This document shows, in pieces, positions 1 through 8,938 of a stretch of DNA of 64,000 nt. The notes beneath the pieces are model-generated. The model was not told the origin of the DNA. It did not search any database and saw only the letters and a program-made list of their open reading frames with translations. The DNA is from Picocystis sp. L7 (Eukaryota > Chlorophyta > Picocystophyceae > Picocystales > Picocystaceae): NCBI GenBank assembly GCA_020975725.1, contig QXJR01000019.1:434001-498000 (forward strand), read 5' to 3'. Position 1 is the first letter of the stretch. The number at the start of each line of letters is the position of its first letter. The position numbers were made by a program, and so were the translations under genes.

Positions 1-627
1 CAACACCCAGGATATGGCCAGCGTCCGGTAGGTGAGGTTGGATATATCATACCCCAGTATAGTGTTCAGCCTGGGTGCCAAGTATGCATCCACAAGTTTG
101 CATCCAGCCAGGACCAGGAACATCACCTGTGTTGGTCCCCATACTTCCGTGAAAAGCCAGCCTCCTAGGGTCCTTTCCCATGCGCCTTTGCCGTTCATTT
201 TCCAATGCATATTTCTCATCAGTGGTGCAGCTCCGTGGTTGACAAATGCAACACCAGAGACGAGTGCCAGTGCTTGTGCTGCAGAAGGATTCGGTGAGCT
301 CACCAAATACTGTGCTGCTGAATGTACCATCTGTGAAATGGGAACCATCCACGTTCTCCAGTTCCACAAAGCCACTGCTGCTGGCGGAATCAACGCCGAC
401 CACGCCCACTTGTTCCAGGAGAACGTTTCCACATCGTCTCCACCACTTTCGTCCAGGACGGGATCCTCCACTTCCACTGGCGTCGGGCCAACCACGACGT
501 CGTTGTCGTCGCACAGGGAGCTTTTTGTCCTCATCCTCTTCCGTGGTATCCGACGTTGCGGTGCAATAGTAGCCTGTCTCCTCCTCCAGGTGCCCGCCAA
601 ACGCGCCATCGATTGCGCATGCGCCAT
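1..627 (-). CDS. Organelle-targeted membrane protein, 5' part only (unrecognised)
   Basis: The frame opens at an ATG whose first base is at 627 and runs without a stop to the left edge (209 codons), so the 3' part lies outside the window. The first 40 residues are rich in Arg, Ala and Gln with no acid (MAHAQSMARLAGTWRRRQAT), as in an organelle presequence. An acidic linker and several hydrophobic stretches follow, for example around residues 75, 105 and 145. Composition and length fit an integral membrane protein of plastid or mitochondrion. An MscS-like channel is one possibility, but no diagnostic motif is visible. A TTCGAA palindrome lies 68 bp upstream. The frame was preferred over overlapping ones because it joins a presequence to membrane segments. 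Confidence 0.5.
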   Translation of the reverse strand, partial: MAHAQSMARLAGTWRRRQATIAPQRRIPRKRMRTKSSLCDDNDVVVGPTPVEVEDPVLDESGGDDVETFSWNKWAWSALIPPAAVALWNWRTWMVPISQMVHSAAQYLVSSPNPSAAQALALVSGVAFVNHGAAPLMRNMHWKMNGKGAWERTLGGWLFTEVWGPTQVMFLVLAGCKLVDAYLAPRLNTILGYDISNLTYRTLAISWVL

Positions 628-694
628 CTTCGCCACGTCGGCAATGGTTCGTATACGGAACCCGAAACAGAAGGGGGTTCTTCACCGATCAAAT

Positions 695-709
695 CCCCTT
701 CGAAAGGGG
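695..709. promoter_or_regulatory. TTCGAA-core palindrome
   Basis: CCCCTTCGAAAGGGG, almost perfectly self-complementary, 68 bp upstream of the start at 627. It is one of a family of similar sites found upstream of genes across the window (6482, 8762, 12778, 41960, 52238). The role is inferred from position and recurrence only. Confidence 0.4.
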
Positions 710-1981
710 ATCGCCGATCGGAGGGAACCAGGTCGGATGGGAGAGGTTCCAGGTCATGGCAGGGGTGGAGCCCAACGAAATGAAAAAGGTGATCGCATCA
801 ATGGCGGACGGGGAGGTTTCGAAGGGAAGATGGAGTGACGATTCGAAGATCGTGGATCTCCAACTCGACTGCGAAGCCTACGGTGGATGGATCGCAATTG
901 ACGACGCTCGACGAATTGCCTTTGAAGGATCGCCAAGGCAACGCTTTGAAGAGGGACTATTGTCACAAGATGGAGTTCTATCATGGAAAGGAAAGCTCAC
1001 GTGTTCTAGCGGTGCACTCTTCTTTCATGGTGCACTTCCACGTTAGAAAGGCAATTGGGAAATGAGTTGGCACTGCAACCAACTCCATCCACCGTCCTTC
1101 GATGGGGAACAACTTTAGGGACATCGCGTAGTAGGTCCAAACACATAAGGCCTTTCAACACCAGTGGTTGGCAAAGACCCCCAAAACGGTGCGACTTCCT
1201 ACTCTGTTGCAATCTTGATCGCTACGGCATTCGTTGAAGGATGATAGAGAATCCACGTGCTCATTTGTACGAGCATGGGCATGGGTAGCCTTTTTGCCAA
1301 TCATATGCATGGTGCTTGCGAAAGGCTTGATTGAGTTGGAAGAGATCACACATTTCCTAAAGTGAGAAAAGCCGTTTCTTCGAAACAAAGACGAAGCCTA
1401 ACACTCTGTCGCTCGAGGGGTCGTTGCATTCAATGCATGACTTTGAGATAGAGTGCGAGGTCATCGTCCGACAATCATTTTTGGTGGCTTTCTTCATGTC
1501 CAATCCGCATGCTCTACGTTGATGTCCATGCTATTCGACACATATTCTATGCGCAGAAGATGGTGTTTCTCCGAATTTGTCCAACACGTTCTCCTGCCAT
1601 CAAGCCACGCAACCCTTCGTGTCTTTTCCTTGACGACCTGCTACGAGGATGCGTCCTCACACCAACCCACGTGCGGAATCCTCTTTGTGGATCCACGTTG
1701 GATCCTGGGTTCGTGACGGACTGCCGCAATCGATCGCGGGTCGTTGGCCTGGGACCCTCGTCCACTCAGCCTCTGTCCCCGAGGACCCCCCCTTCGACCC
1801 TGGGGTCTATCCCCGCCAAATCTCCAATGACGAAGGTTTCCGTTGTGGGGTCGGACCGTTGGGCACGCCCCGGGGTACGAAATCAAAGCGAGACACGACA
1901 GATACACAATCGAACGTTGCGACGAAGCAACGTGGCGACTGCTCTGCCCACGCTGGCGACGTGGCAGGTGCGCGAGGAAGG
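710..1981. other. Intergenic region, no gene recognised
   Basis: About 1.3 kb between divergently transcribed genes. It holds only short frames with biased, non-protein-like composition. No RNA gene or repeat array was recognised. It presumably contains both promoters. Confidence 0.5.
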
Positions 1982-3508
1982 ATGTCCACCACCCTGCCCA
2001 ACGTAGATTTCGAGGCGGATTCCATCTGTGGCGATGCTCCCCCGTTTCCGAAGCTGAGCGCGATCGGGACCGAAATGAGGAGAGATGTCTTGGACGGATT
2101 CAAGGCCTACAATGGGACGCTGAAACTGGACGATACCGCGTACTGGGGATCTCTCGCTTGGGTGACGCTGCCGATGTTCATTGCACTGGTGCTCTTTGCA
2201 GCCACAGTGGCAGGAGTCCTACCTTTTCTCTTTTGTAGAAAAAAAAGGGAAATAGAGAGGCAGGAGAATCGCGTTGGGTGGATTCTTCTGCTCGTCATTG
2301 GTGTGCTCACAGCCGGTGTTTGCGCTGGATGCATACTTTCATGGTATGGATTTGGAAAGACCAGTCAAGTCATCGATGGAGGTTTCAACCTTGCCAAAAG
2401 AAACGCAGATGAAGTGTACAGACGGGCACACAAGGTTGACCAGGACACTTCTATCATGGTCGATAAGTACTTGTCAACCTTTCCCAGCAATTGGCATGGT
2501 GACATCAATGAGAGCGATCGGGCGTTTCGTAGAGCAAGAGTCAGTCAGACTGTGAAGGACACAAAGGATGATCTTCGTACAATCGAAAAGGAGTACAACA
2601 AGTACTTCCTAGCCGTTGCAATTGTTATCACAGTTGTTGCGACTGCATCCATTGCCGTCGGAGCCGTAAGCTTGTACGCATTGATCAAAATTAAGAGGCG
2701 GGTCTTTCGGTGGTCGCTGGGCCTTACAGTACCAGTGGTTTTGATTGGCTGGATCATCGCAACAGGCTTTCTGATGGCTGCATATTTCGAGGACGACACC
2801 TGCAACGCAATGGATTATTACGTCGACTTTCCCGATGATGCGGTGTTTGGTGGAAAGACGGTTTGCCCAAGGTCAAAAATCAAGGATGCTCAACAGAGAT
2901 TTCTGCACATCACTCAAGCCTCTGTGCATTTGCTGAATGGGTACTTGCAGATGTACACTGAGGAATTCCTCCCTCACTCTGATGCTAAGTTGTACTGTCA
3001 TCCTTACAAATCAGTAGAGATCCAAAACTGCAATTTTGTTAGCGAGCATCTGGTTTCCACTGTACCTGCAGACTGTCCCTACCCGGGAGCAAACAACACA
3101 TTTAGCATATACGATCGAAAAACCAGACTAGAACCAGTCTTACAGTTTGTCTGTTCAGAAAACAATGAAACCAGCTGTCAAGAGCAGGGCAGACCCATCT
3201 TGCAGAAAGATTTTCATAGGTTCACAGGTTTCTTCGAGGCGGTCGACATAAGTGTGAGTCTCAAAGGTCTGCTTTCCTCGTTTGATAACTGCGATTTTCA
3301 AGTCATGACATTCAGGGAACTCGTCGGAAGCACTTGCAGTGATTTCAACCACTACGTGAATTTCATCATTGGCGGGTATATACTGACATCTAGTTGTCTG
3401 TTCATACTCCTCTGGGCTTGGCTCTACACCTACACAAGATTGCCAAACGACGACATCATTATGGAACTAGAAAGAATAAGGACAGGGCTTCCCAAGTTCT
3501 CCAAATAA
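1982..3508 (+). CDS. Prominin/tweety-like multispan membrane protein
   Basis: Single-exon gene, 508 residues from the ATG at 1982; the frame is open further upstream but that part is not protein-like. Five hydrophobic spans are visible: about residues 55-80, 95-120, 225-250, 260-285 and 475-495. Two extended non-membrane segments lie between spans 2 and 3 and between spans 4 and 5. The second is Cys-rich with N-glycosylation sequons (NNT, NET), as expected of an extracellular or lumenal loop. This five-span, two-loop plan is that of prominin and tweety-family proteins, which act at the plasma membrane. Similarity is architectural, not motif-based, so function is unassigned. A TGTAA signal follows 31 bases after the stop. 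Confidence 0.6.
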   Translation: MSTTLPNVDFEADSICGDAPPFPKLSAIGTEMRRDVLDGFKAYNGTLKLDDTAYWGSLAWVTLPMFIALVLFAATVAGVLPFLFCRKKREIERQENRVGWILLLVIGVLTAGVCAGCILSWYGFGKTSQVIDGGFNLAKRNADEVYRRAHKVDQDTSIMVDKYLSTFPSNWHGDINESDRAFRRARVSQTVKDTKDDLRTIEKEYNKYFLAVAIVITVVATASIAVGAVSLYALIKIKRRVFRWSLGLTVPVVLIGWIIATGFLMAAYFEDDTCNAMDYYVDFPDDAVFGGKTVCPRSKIKDAQQRFLHITQASVHLLNGYLQMYTEEFLPHSDAKLYCHPYKSVEIQNCNFVSEHLVSTVPADCPYPGANNTFSIYDRKTRLEPVLQFVCSENNETSCQEQGRPILQKDFHRFTGFFEAVDISVSLKGLLSSFDNCDFQVMTFRELVGSTCSDFNHYVNFIIGGYILTSSCLFILLWAWLYTYTRLPNDDIIMELERIRTGLPKFSK

Positions 3509-3538
3509 TCACGGATCATTTCTATGTCTGCACTGCAC

Positions 3539-3543
3539 TGTAA
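3539..3543 (+). terminator. Putative polyadenylation signal TGTAA
   Basis: TGTAA 31 bases after the stop of the upstream membrane-protein gene, the position and sequence of the chlorophyte poly(A) signal. Confidence 0.45.
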
Positions 3544-3715
3544 ATAGCTTCCTTGCAACGTTTTACCCTTGTGTATGGTGCATGCCACTTGCTTTCCATC
3601 TGTCTTTTCCGAGCACTCCATCCTTGTTGCAGATGCCACGACCTGGCCACAAATTCGAGAGAGATTGAGAAGATACTCCAGTGGGCAAGTGGATTCAACC
3701 AAGGGCTGCCGACGC

Positions 3716-4642
3716 ATGCGCGCACGCCTGTGTGCGTCGGCAGCCATGCATGGTTCCAGAGCATCATCGAAGAAAGCAGCTGCTCGCAGCGTGTTTGAAG
3801 ATCACTTCCTCTCTGTCTACGGGGAAAGATGGAGGACCTTGCGACAGGCGCTGTTGCAGCCCAACAAGCACGTGGCCCTGGTGAATGGATTCGCACAGGG
3901 AGATCCCCTCCACGAGCTACGAACGCAAGGTGAGGCCATGGAAGTTCTGATTGATGAATCTCACTGCCAAGTTGCGTGTGCTGTATCCGGAAATGCGCTC
4001 CCGCCTCCTAGAATAGAACCAGCATCTGGTTTGAGAAATTATTATATGCTAGACCTTGCATCTGTGGTGGCTGCACTTAGTCTGGATGTGTATCCAGGGC
4101 ATAAAGTACTGGACATGTGTGCTGCGCCTGGAGGAAAGGCTTTGGTGCTGGCCCGTCAATTGTTTGGTGCCGGGGACATCACGGGTCAGCTTGTAGCGAA
4201 CGACAGGTCTTCTGACAGGCGGGCACGCTTGAAAGCGGTCATGTCTGAGTATCTGCCAACTAACGTCATGGTGAGCTGCAGCATACATGGTCTTGAAGCA
4301 CAGCAGTGGGGTCGTCACCAACCGGAACGTTTCGACAGGGTTTTGTTGGATGCACCTTGTGGATCGGAGCGGCATGTGCTGCAGCATGCTGCAGCTAAAC
4401 GGCGGGATGTAATGAAGGACGAGTGGTCCCCTGCACGTAGCAAGCGAAATGCCTCCTTGCAAGTAGATCTGCTTCTTTCAGGCATCAAAAGCTTACGGCC
4501 AGGCGGAAGAATTGTGTATAGCACATGCTCCGTATCCCCGGTGGAGAATGACAAAGTTGTGGAGAAAGCACTGAAGAGGAATGCGAATATGGACGTTGTT
4601 CGTGACTGCGAACCTTTGGTGAGATTGATTGGAGCAGAGTAG
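3716..4642 (+). CDS. NSUN-family RNA cytosine-5 methyltransferase (NSUN3/4-like), with in-frame UAG before a conserved tail
   Basis: SAM-dependent RNA m5C methyltransferase of the NOL1/NOP2/Sun family. Visible motifs: SAM loop VLDMCAAPGGK, motif IV LLDAPCGSERH, and motif VI VYSTCSVSPVEND with the catalytic Cys. Starting at 3716 gives a short basic, Ala/Arg-rich N-terminus (MRARLCASAA) suited to organelle import, as for mitochondrial NSUN3/NSUN4; an ATG at 3746 is the alternative. The frame ends with TAG at 4640-4642. The same frame then continues for 29 codons to TGA at 4730-4732 and encodes PDTANGWGPLYWCTM, which resembles the usual family C-terminus. Either the TAG is removed by a very short intron (4619-4642, GTGAGA...TAG, 24 nt), or it is read through, or this copy or the assembly is altered. 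The likely full protein ends at 4732. Confidence 0.8.
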   Translation: MRARLCASAAMHGSRASSKKAAARSVFEDHFLSVYGERWRTLRQALLQPNKHVALVNGFAQGDPLHELRTQGEAMEVLIDESHCQVACAVSGNALPPPRIEPASGLRNYYMLDLASVVAALSLDVYPGHKVLDMCAAPGGKALVLARQLFGAGDITGQLVANDRSSDRRARLKAVMSEYLPTNVMVSCSIHGLEAQQWGRHQPERFDRVLLDAPCGSERHVLQHAAAKRRDVMKDEWSPARSKRNASLQVDLLLSGIKSLRPGGRIVYSTCSVSPVENDKVVEKALKRNANMDVVRDCEPLVRLIGAE

Positions 4643-4732
4643 ACCCTGTATGGTCACATCGCATGCCCTGATACTGCCAATGGATGGGGTCCGTTGTACT
4701 GGTGCACCATGGAAAAACGCGAGGCGTGCTGA

Positions 4733-5010
4733 TGCATCCTATTGCCTCACCAAGGCCCCTATCTTGAGCTTGTTTGCACCTTTTTGGGCCACTCCTGCAT
4801 CGATTCCATCACTTTTCACGCATTTTTTGAGCTTTACGATGTGGAAGAGCAAACTCTGGAGACATGCACCAAAGTCGAGACCGTTCGCAAACGCATCCTG
4901 CGAATACCCTGGTTCTCTTTCCCACTTCCTTCAGCACATCGACCTGCGACATCTTGTGATGCATTGGAGCGGTTCGAAAGAGGACGGCACCAAGCTTCAG
5001 TATCTATGCC
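4733..5010. other. Convergent 3' interval
   Basis: About 280 bp between the converging NSUN and sulfotransferase genes. Small frames here look like chance. It presumably holds both 3' UTRs. Confidence 0.5.
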
Positions 5011-6102
5011 CTAGAAGTACTGGAACGTCTCCAATCCTTGCTGCATTTCTTTTGACAAAATTTTGAAAAAGGCAGAGTCATTGGCATCTTGCTCTTTCCA
5101 ACGCCCGTATCTTTCTTTAGCGGTTGCATTCAATGCATGCGGTTGAAGCGGCTTTGAAACGGAAGAGTAAATTGCGTTTCTGATTTGCAGAGAATTGAGC
5201 TGTATTCCCACTTTCCTAACAATGCTGGTGACATCTTGCACTCCTCTCACACCCCCCTTGACCAAATCCTCGATACGTAGAAGATGATAGCCGTCCCACC
5301 CCTTTGTCTTCAGTTCCTGTCCGAGCAGGTGCACTTCCGTATTGATCTTGTTCCATATCCTTGCATTCATCATTGCGAGGTGTTTCTGGCTATCCCATCT
5401 CATTTGATCGGATCTATCTGCAGCAGTGATGTTTCCCTCCTCTATCAATGTTGTTGGTCTGTCACCACCACTCATGTCAAAAAGATGTTCGTACAAGGAC
5501 AATGACTGCATGTGATTGCTGCTGTAGGCCATGTCTCTTCCATCTCGAACCACGTGGATAAACACACTTCCAGGGAAGATTTCCTTCCAGAATGGCAGCA
5601 GGTAGTAGGACGATGGTTCTTTGAAGCCCCACAGCTGCTCGTCCAGATTCCCCCTCACTCGACTGTTCCTATCTCTGAGTTTGATGACGTATTTCGAGAG
5701 ACCTTCTTGAACTGTCTTCACAACACTCCTTTTCAATTCGAATCCCAGCTCTCCCAATTCGTAATTGGCCCGGTGTACAACGTCGAGGATGGGGCCGACG
5801 ACGGCCTTCTTCAAGTGCGGGATGCAGTGGCAGTCCATGGATGCCACGTCTGACGTCAACATGACTCCCAATTCCCGCATCAAGGCGGCCACGACGCGTG
5901 TTCCTGACCCTCCCATTCCACCAACGACCACAGGTGTGCGACGTGCGACGGTTCGTTCCCTTTCCATCGGTGTGGGAAGCGGAACGGCGCGGTACCCCTG
6001 GCTGGTGATTGCGGCGTTCCAGTACAGGTTTGCCATCCAAAGGAATCCAAAAGCCGACAGGAAGGACGTCAGACGCCTCCGGAGTCGCGTTCCCGAAGCC
6101 AT
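5011..6102 (-). CDS. Golgi-type sulfotransferase
   Basis: 363-residue protein that would transfer sulfate from PAPS to a carbohydrate or protein acceptor in the secretory pathway. A short basic N-terminus is followed by one hydrophobic segment (about residues 10-28), the layout of a type II Golgi membrane protein. The PAPS 5'-phosphosulfate loop is GGMGGSGTRVV (about 55-65). The 3'-phosphate site is FIHVVRDGRDMAYSSN, with the expected Arg and Ser. Start chosen as the ATG directly before the basic/hydrophobic leader. The upstream region shared with the divergent UFD1-UBX gene carries a cluster of GAGATCTCGAT repeats and the TTCGAA palindrome. The acceptor cannot be read from sequence. Confidence 0.8.
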   Translation of the reverse strand: MASGTRLRRRLTSFLSAFGFLWMANLYWNAAITSQGYRAVPLPTPMERERTVARRTPVVVGGMGGSGTRVVAALMRELGVMLTSDVASMDCHCIPHLKKAVVGPILDVVHRANYELGELGFELKRSVVKTVQEGLSKYVIKLRDRNSRVRGNLDEQLWGFKEPSSYYLLPFWKEIFPGSVFIHVVRDGRDMAYSSNHMQSLSLYEHLFDMSGGDRPTTLIEEGNITAADRSDQMRWDSQKHLAMMNARIWNKINTEVHLLGQELKTKGWDGYHLLRIEDLVKGGVRGVQDVTSIVRKVGIQLNSLQIRNAIYSSVSKPLQPHALNATAKERYGRWKEQDANDSAFFKILSKEMQQGLETFQYF

Positions 6103-6160
6103 CGCCTTCGCGCGCGACACGTCCAACGCCGTCGGTTCGAACGGGAATCGATACGCTCGA

Positions 6161-6215
6161 GAGAGATCTCGATGGAAACGGATAAGATCTCGATGGAAGA
6201 TCGAGATCTCTCGCT
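6161..6215. promoter_or_regulatory. GAGATCTCGAT repeat cluster upstream of the sulfotransferase gene
   Basis: Three copies of AGATCTCGAT or its complement within 55 bp, 59-113 bp upstream of the start at 6102. A second, larger cluster of the same word lies at 31185-31335. A regulatory role is inferred. Confidence 0.35.
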
Positions 6216-6481
6216 CGCAGGGTCGGGGGGGGGGAGAAGGGTGCGTTTCCACGAAAGACACGAAACCTCGCGATGGAAAGGGAAAGGTTGATTGGAGAAT
6301 CGGAGGACGGATTGGAAGCTTGTTCGGTTGAAGAGGGCAATTCGTCGGTTTCGAACCTGTCCAATGACGTTGAACCGACGTCCAGGGGAAGGGGTCGCTC
6401 GGATTCCCATTCCTTTCCTTTCCTTTCGGGTCTATTTCGGATCGAACCCGAGTACCTTCCCGATACCATGGGACGGAATCC

Positions 6482-6507
6482 GGGTTCGAACCCGCTTCGA
6501 AAGGGGG
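6482..6507. promoter_or_regulatory. Paired TTCGAA-core palindromes
   Basis: GGGTTCGAACCC (a perfect 12-bp palindrome, 6482-6493) followed at once by CTTCGAAAGGGGG (6495-6507), ending 46 bp before the ATG of the UFD1-UBX gene. Confidence 0.45.
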
Positions 6508-6553
6508 TCGAAAGGAGACGAGCACCACACCCACCATCGACGCGACGCTCGAC

Positions 6554-7922
6554 ATGGCCTTCGCTTCGGAGCTCCAAGCACGCGAGCGCAAGCTCGCTCG
6601 CGAGCAGAAGGAGAGGCAGGAGAAGGCCAGAAACAAATTGGAGTCTATCCGGAAGGCCCAAGAGGCCGCCCAGGCGCGACGGGCTGCGGAAGAAGAGGTC
6701 CAACGGGCCAGGAGACTCGCCGAAGCTGCCCAAGAGGAAGAAAAGAGGTTGCAATGGGAAGCAGACGTCGCCGCCAATCAAGGCGTCTCGTACGACGAAC
6801 GATTGGACGTCGAATTCCTCGAACCAGGAGTGGCCGAAGCCAGGGGCATCCGCAGGAGCAAAGACAAGGTGCGTCCCACGACCTGCAGCGGAACCGTCGC
6901 TGAACGACAGTCGCGTCCTTGGTGTCGATGGTACACAGCTCAGAGGGAGTGCTGACTTCGTTCCCCAACGTCGAAAACAGGTGCTGCTTCCTCCATCCGC
7001 GAAGTTTGATCTGCTGCGACACGGCGTGGATCGCCTGGGATCCTTGCTCTTCGAAATCACCGCCGACGACGGTTCTAGAACGCATGCTGGACTCCTCGAT
7101 TTCACGGCTCCCCAAGGAAAAGTGTGCCTTCCACGCGATGTGCTGAGGAGCTTAACTGGAAGTATGGATCCTGCACAGGTCGGCACGGTGCGGGTGCGAT
7201 ATATTAAGTTGCCAGGTGGAGAATTCGCCAAGCTGCAACCCATGGAAAAAGCTTTCCAACAAGTGGATGACATCAAGGCAGGACTGGAAGGCGCCCTGTT
7301 GACCCGATGCACGTTGACCGAGGGAGACATCGTGAGTGTCTCGGATGGAGAAACTCTGCACGACCTGCGGGTGTTGGAACTGAAACCAGAAGGTGCCATT
7401 TCTATCGTGGAAACGGACTTGGAAGTCGACATTGCACCGTCGGTGGAGACTGAAGAGGAAATTCAACGATTGGAGGAGGCCAAGATAGCCAGAAAGGAGC
7501 AAATAAGAAAGGAGAAGGAGGAAGAGGATTTCAGAGCCGAGCAAGAGAAACAGGCAGCAGATGCGCTGAAAAAGGAAGAGGCTCTCAAACAACAGGAACG
7601 AGAGGAGCGTTGGGAAAGGCTCTCCCAGGCTCTCCCCCCCGAACCTACTCCTGGACCTGACGTCACGACCGTGTTGGTCCGCACACCGGATGGAACTCGT
7701 AAAGAACGTAGATTTTTACGCTCGGACAGGATCTCCCTGCTCTTCCACTTTGTGGATTCCGGGCCATGCGGCGGTGCGGAGCCTGGTGGTTACAACTTGG
7801 TGATGTTGTATCCCAAACGGGTTTTCACTTTGAGCGGTGATGGCTGCACCACATTGCACGAGGCTGGCATCACGGGTAGACAAGAGAGCCTGCTGATCGA
7901 GATTGTTAAGGACCATCAATAA
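6554..7922 (+). CDS. UFD1-domain plus UBX-domain protein (p97/CDC48 adaptor)
   Basis: Two exons, 6554-6868 and 6981-7922, with a 112-nt intron (GTGCGT...ACAG); joined length 418 residues. Residues 1-75 are a highly charged coiled coil. A UFD1-like fold follows (FDLLRHGVDRLGSLLFEI ... RVRYIKLPGGEFAKLQP, about 110-245), then a Glu/Lys helix of about 60 residues. A C-terminal UBX domain of about 80 residues begins VLVRTPDGTRKERRF. Both folds belong to the CDC48/p97 ubiquitin-dependent segregase system, so an adaptor role is likely. The stop codon lies inside an AATAAA, and the 3' end is 11 bp from that of convergent ABP1. In Arabidopsis the UFD1 fold is known without UBX. Confidence 0.8.
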
Positions 7923-7933
7923 AGGAACCTTTC

Positions 7934-8473
7934 TTAGACATCAAAGGTATAGGGGTGCTTGAGCTTGCCCTGATTGAAATTCATGTCCCATTGCTCATAC
8001 AGGAAGATCCTCACGGGCGGGGTACCGATGATCACGGTGACTTGCACATCTTCTCTGCCCGTGTTCCAGACTTGGTGCATCAAATTGGACGGAACCATGA
8101 ACGTGTTGTTTTCGAGCACCCTCTTTTCCAACACCTCCTTCTCCCCTGGCATACGTGTGCGGATGCATGCTTGTCCGTGGTTGACGAGGAATATTTCTTC
8201 GTTGTCATGCCTATGAATGGGTGTACCCGTACCGGGTGCGAAGGTTTGCATCCACACTTCCACTTGCTTCGTGTGATCTTGAAAAGCACCCCACAGGGTC
8301 AGGTGAGACAGTCCTGGCCGGTCGAAATCGCGTCCGTGTTCCAACTGGAGGTCTTTGACGCGCACTTCGTACCCTGGAAGATCTCCTTCGTTCCCGTTCC
8401 TCTTCACGATTCCCATTCCGTATCCGAGAAAAGCGGCAGCGAGCAGCTGCAGCACCCATGGAAAGGTGGACAT
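7934..8473 (-). CDS. ABP1: Auxin-binding protein 1 homologue (cupin)
   Basis: 179-residue cupin. The metal/auxin-site box reads TPIHRHDNEEIFLV, matching the ABP1 pattern with two His and a Glu. The second box contains NTFMVPSNLMHQVWNT followed by VIIGTPPVRIFLYEQWD, also characteristic of ABP1. The N-terminus is hydrophobic (VLQLLAAAFLGYGMGIV), a signal peptide or anchor. Land-plant ABP1 ends in KDEL. This one ends KHPYTFDV, so ER retention by that route is not expected. Length is close to the family (about 160-200). ABP1 was described as an auxin receptor in plants; its role in algae is unsettled. It shares a 465-bp divergent promoter with PEX13. Confidence 0.85.
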   Translation of the reverse strand: MSTFPWVLQLLAAAFLGYGMGIVKRNGNEGDLPGYEVRVKDLQLEHGRDFDRPGLSHLTLWGAFQDHTKQVEVWMQTFAPGTGTPIHRHDNEEIFLVNHGQACIRTRMPGEKEVLEKRVLENNTFMVPSNLMHQVWNTGREDVQVTVIIGTPPVRIFLYEQWDMNFNQGKLKHPYTFDV

Positions 8474-8761
8474 AAGTCTTGGTTGGTTCCGTCTACTGGC
8501 GCTTCTGGGACGTCAGCTTTCCTTCACCGCCACTCCAATCCTTCCTGCATCCATGTCCAGTACTTCCACTTGTCCTGCATCGATCCTGCCGTTTCCATTC
8601 GCTTCCTTTTCCCTTCCTTGTCGTTCCGACACGTGGTTGGTTTGCACGTCGAAATCGAAAGCGCACTCGGCACGTCGGTTTCCCATCTCGCCCTTCATCC
8701 CTCCCCGTGCACAGACCCGGACCCTCCCCCGACCGTCCTTCCTTCTATCCGATGGAGGATT

Positions 8762-8778
8762 CCCTTTCGAACCCGGGG
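8762..8778. promoter_or_regulatory. TTCGAA-core site between ABP1 and PEX13
   Basis: CCCTTTCGAACCCGGGG in the divergent promoter, 161 bp before the PEX13 start. Same family as the sites at 695, 6482, 12778, 41960 and 52238. Confidence 0.4.
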
Positions 8779-8938
8779 AACGTGCCCCGATACTCCAGGG
8801 ATACCATCGCCGAGGAATCAAGAGTATTGTGTCACAGACTCCTCTGCGAGACAGGATCGTGGTTTTCGTCGGTGGGTGGAAGGAGGGTTGCCGACGCTTT
8901 TCAAGGCGCATCGTGCGCGCATCTGCTTCGCCATCGCC

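Noticed and set aside
32-838. 268-codon + frame and a 212-codon minus frame over the left edge
   Set aside because: Both overlap the minus frame from 627 that joins a presequence to membrane segments; their composition is not protein-like.
4640-4642. UAG reassigned to an amino acid genome-wide
   Set aside because: Several conserved genes here (uS8, sulfotransferase) end with TAG at the normal family end.
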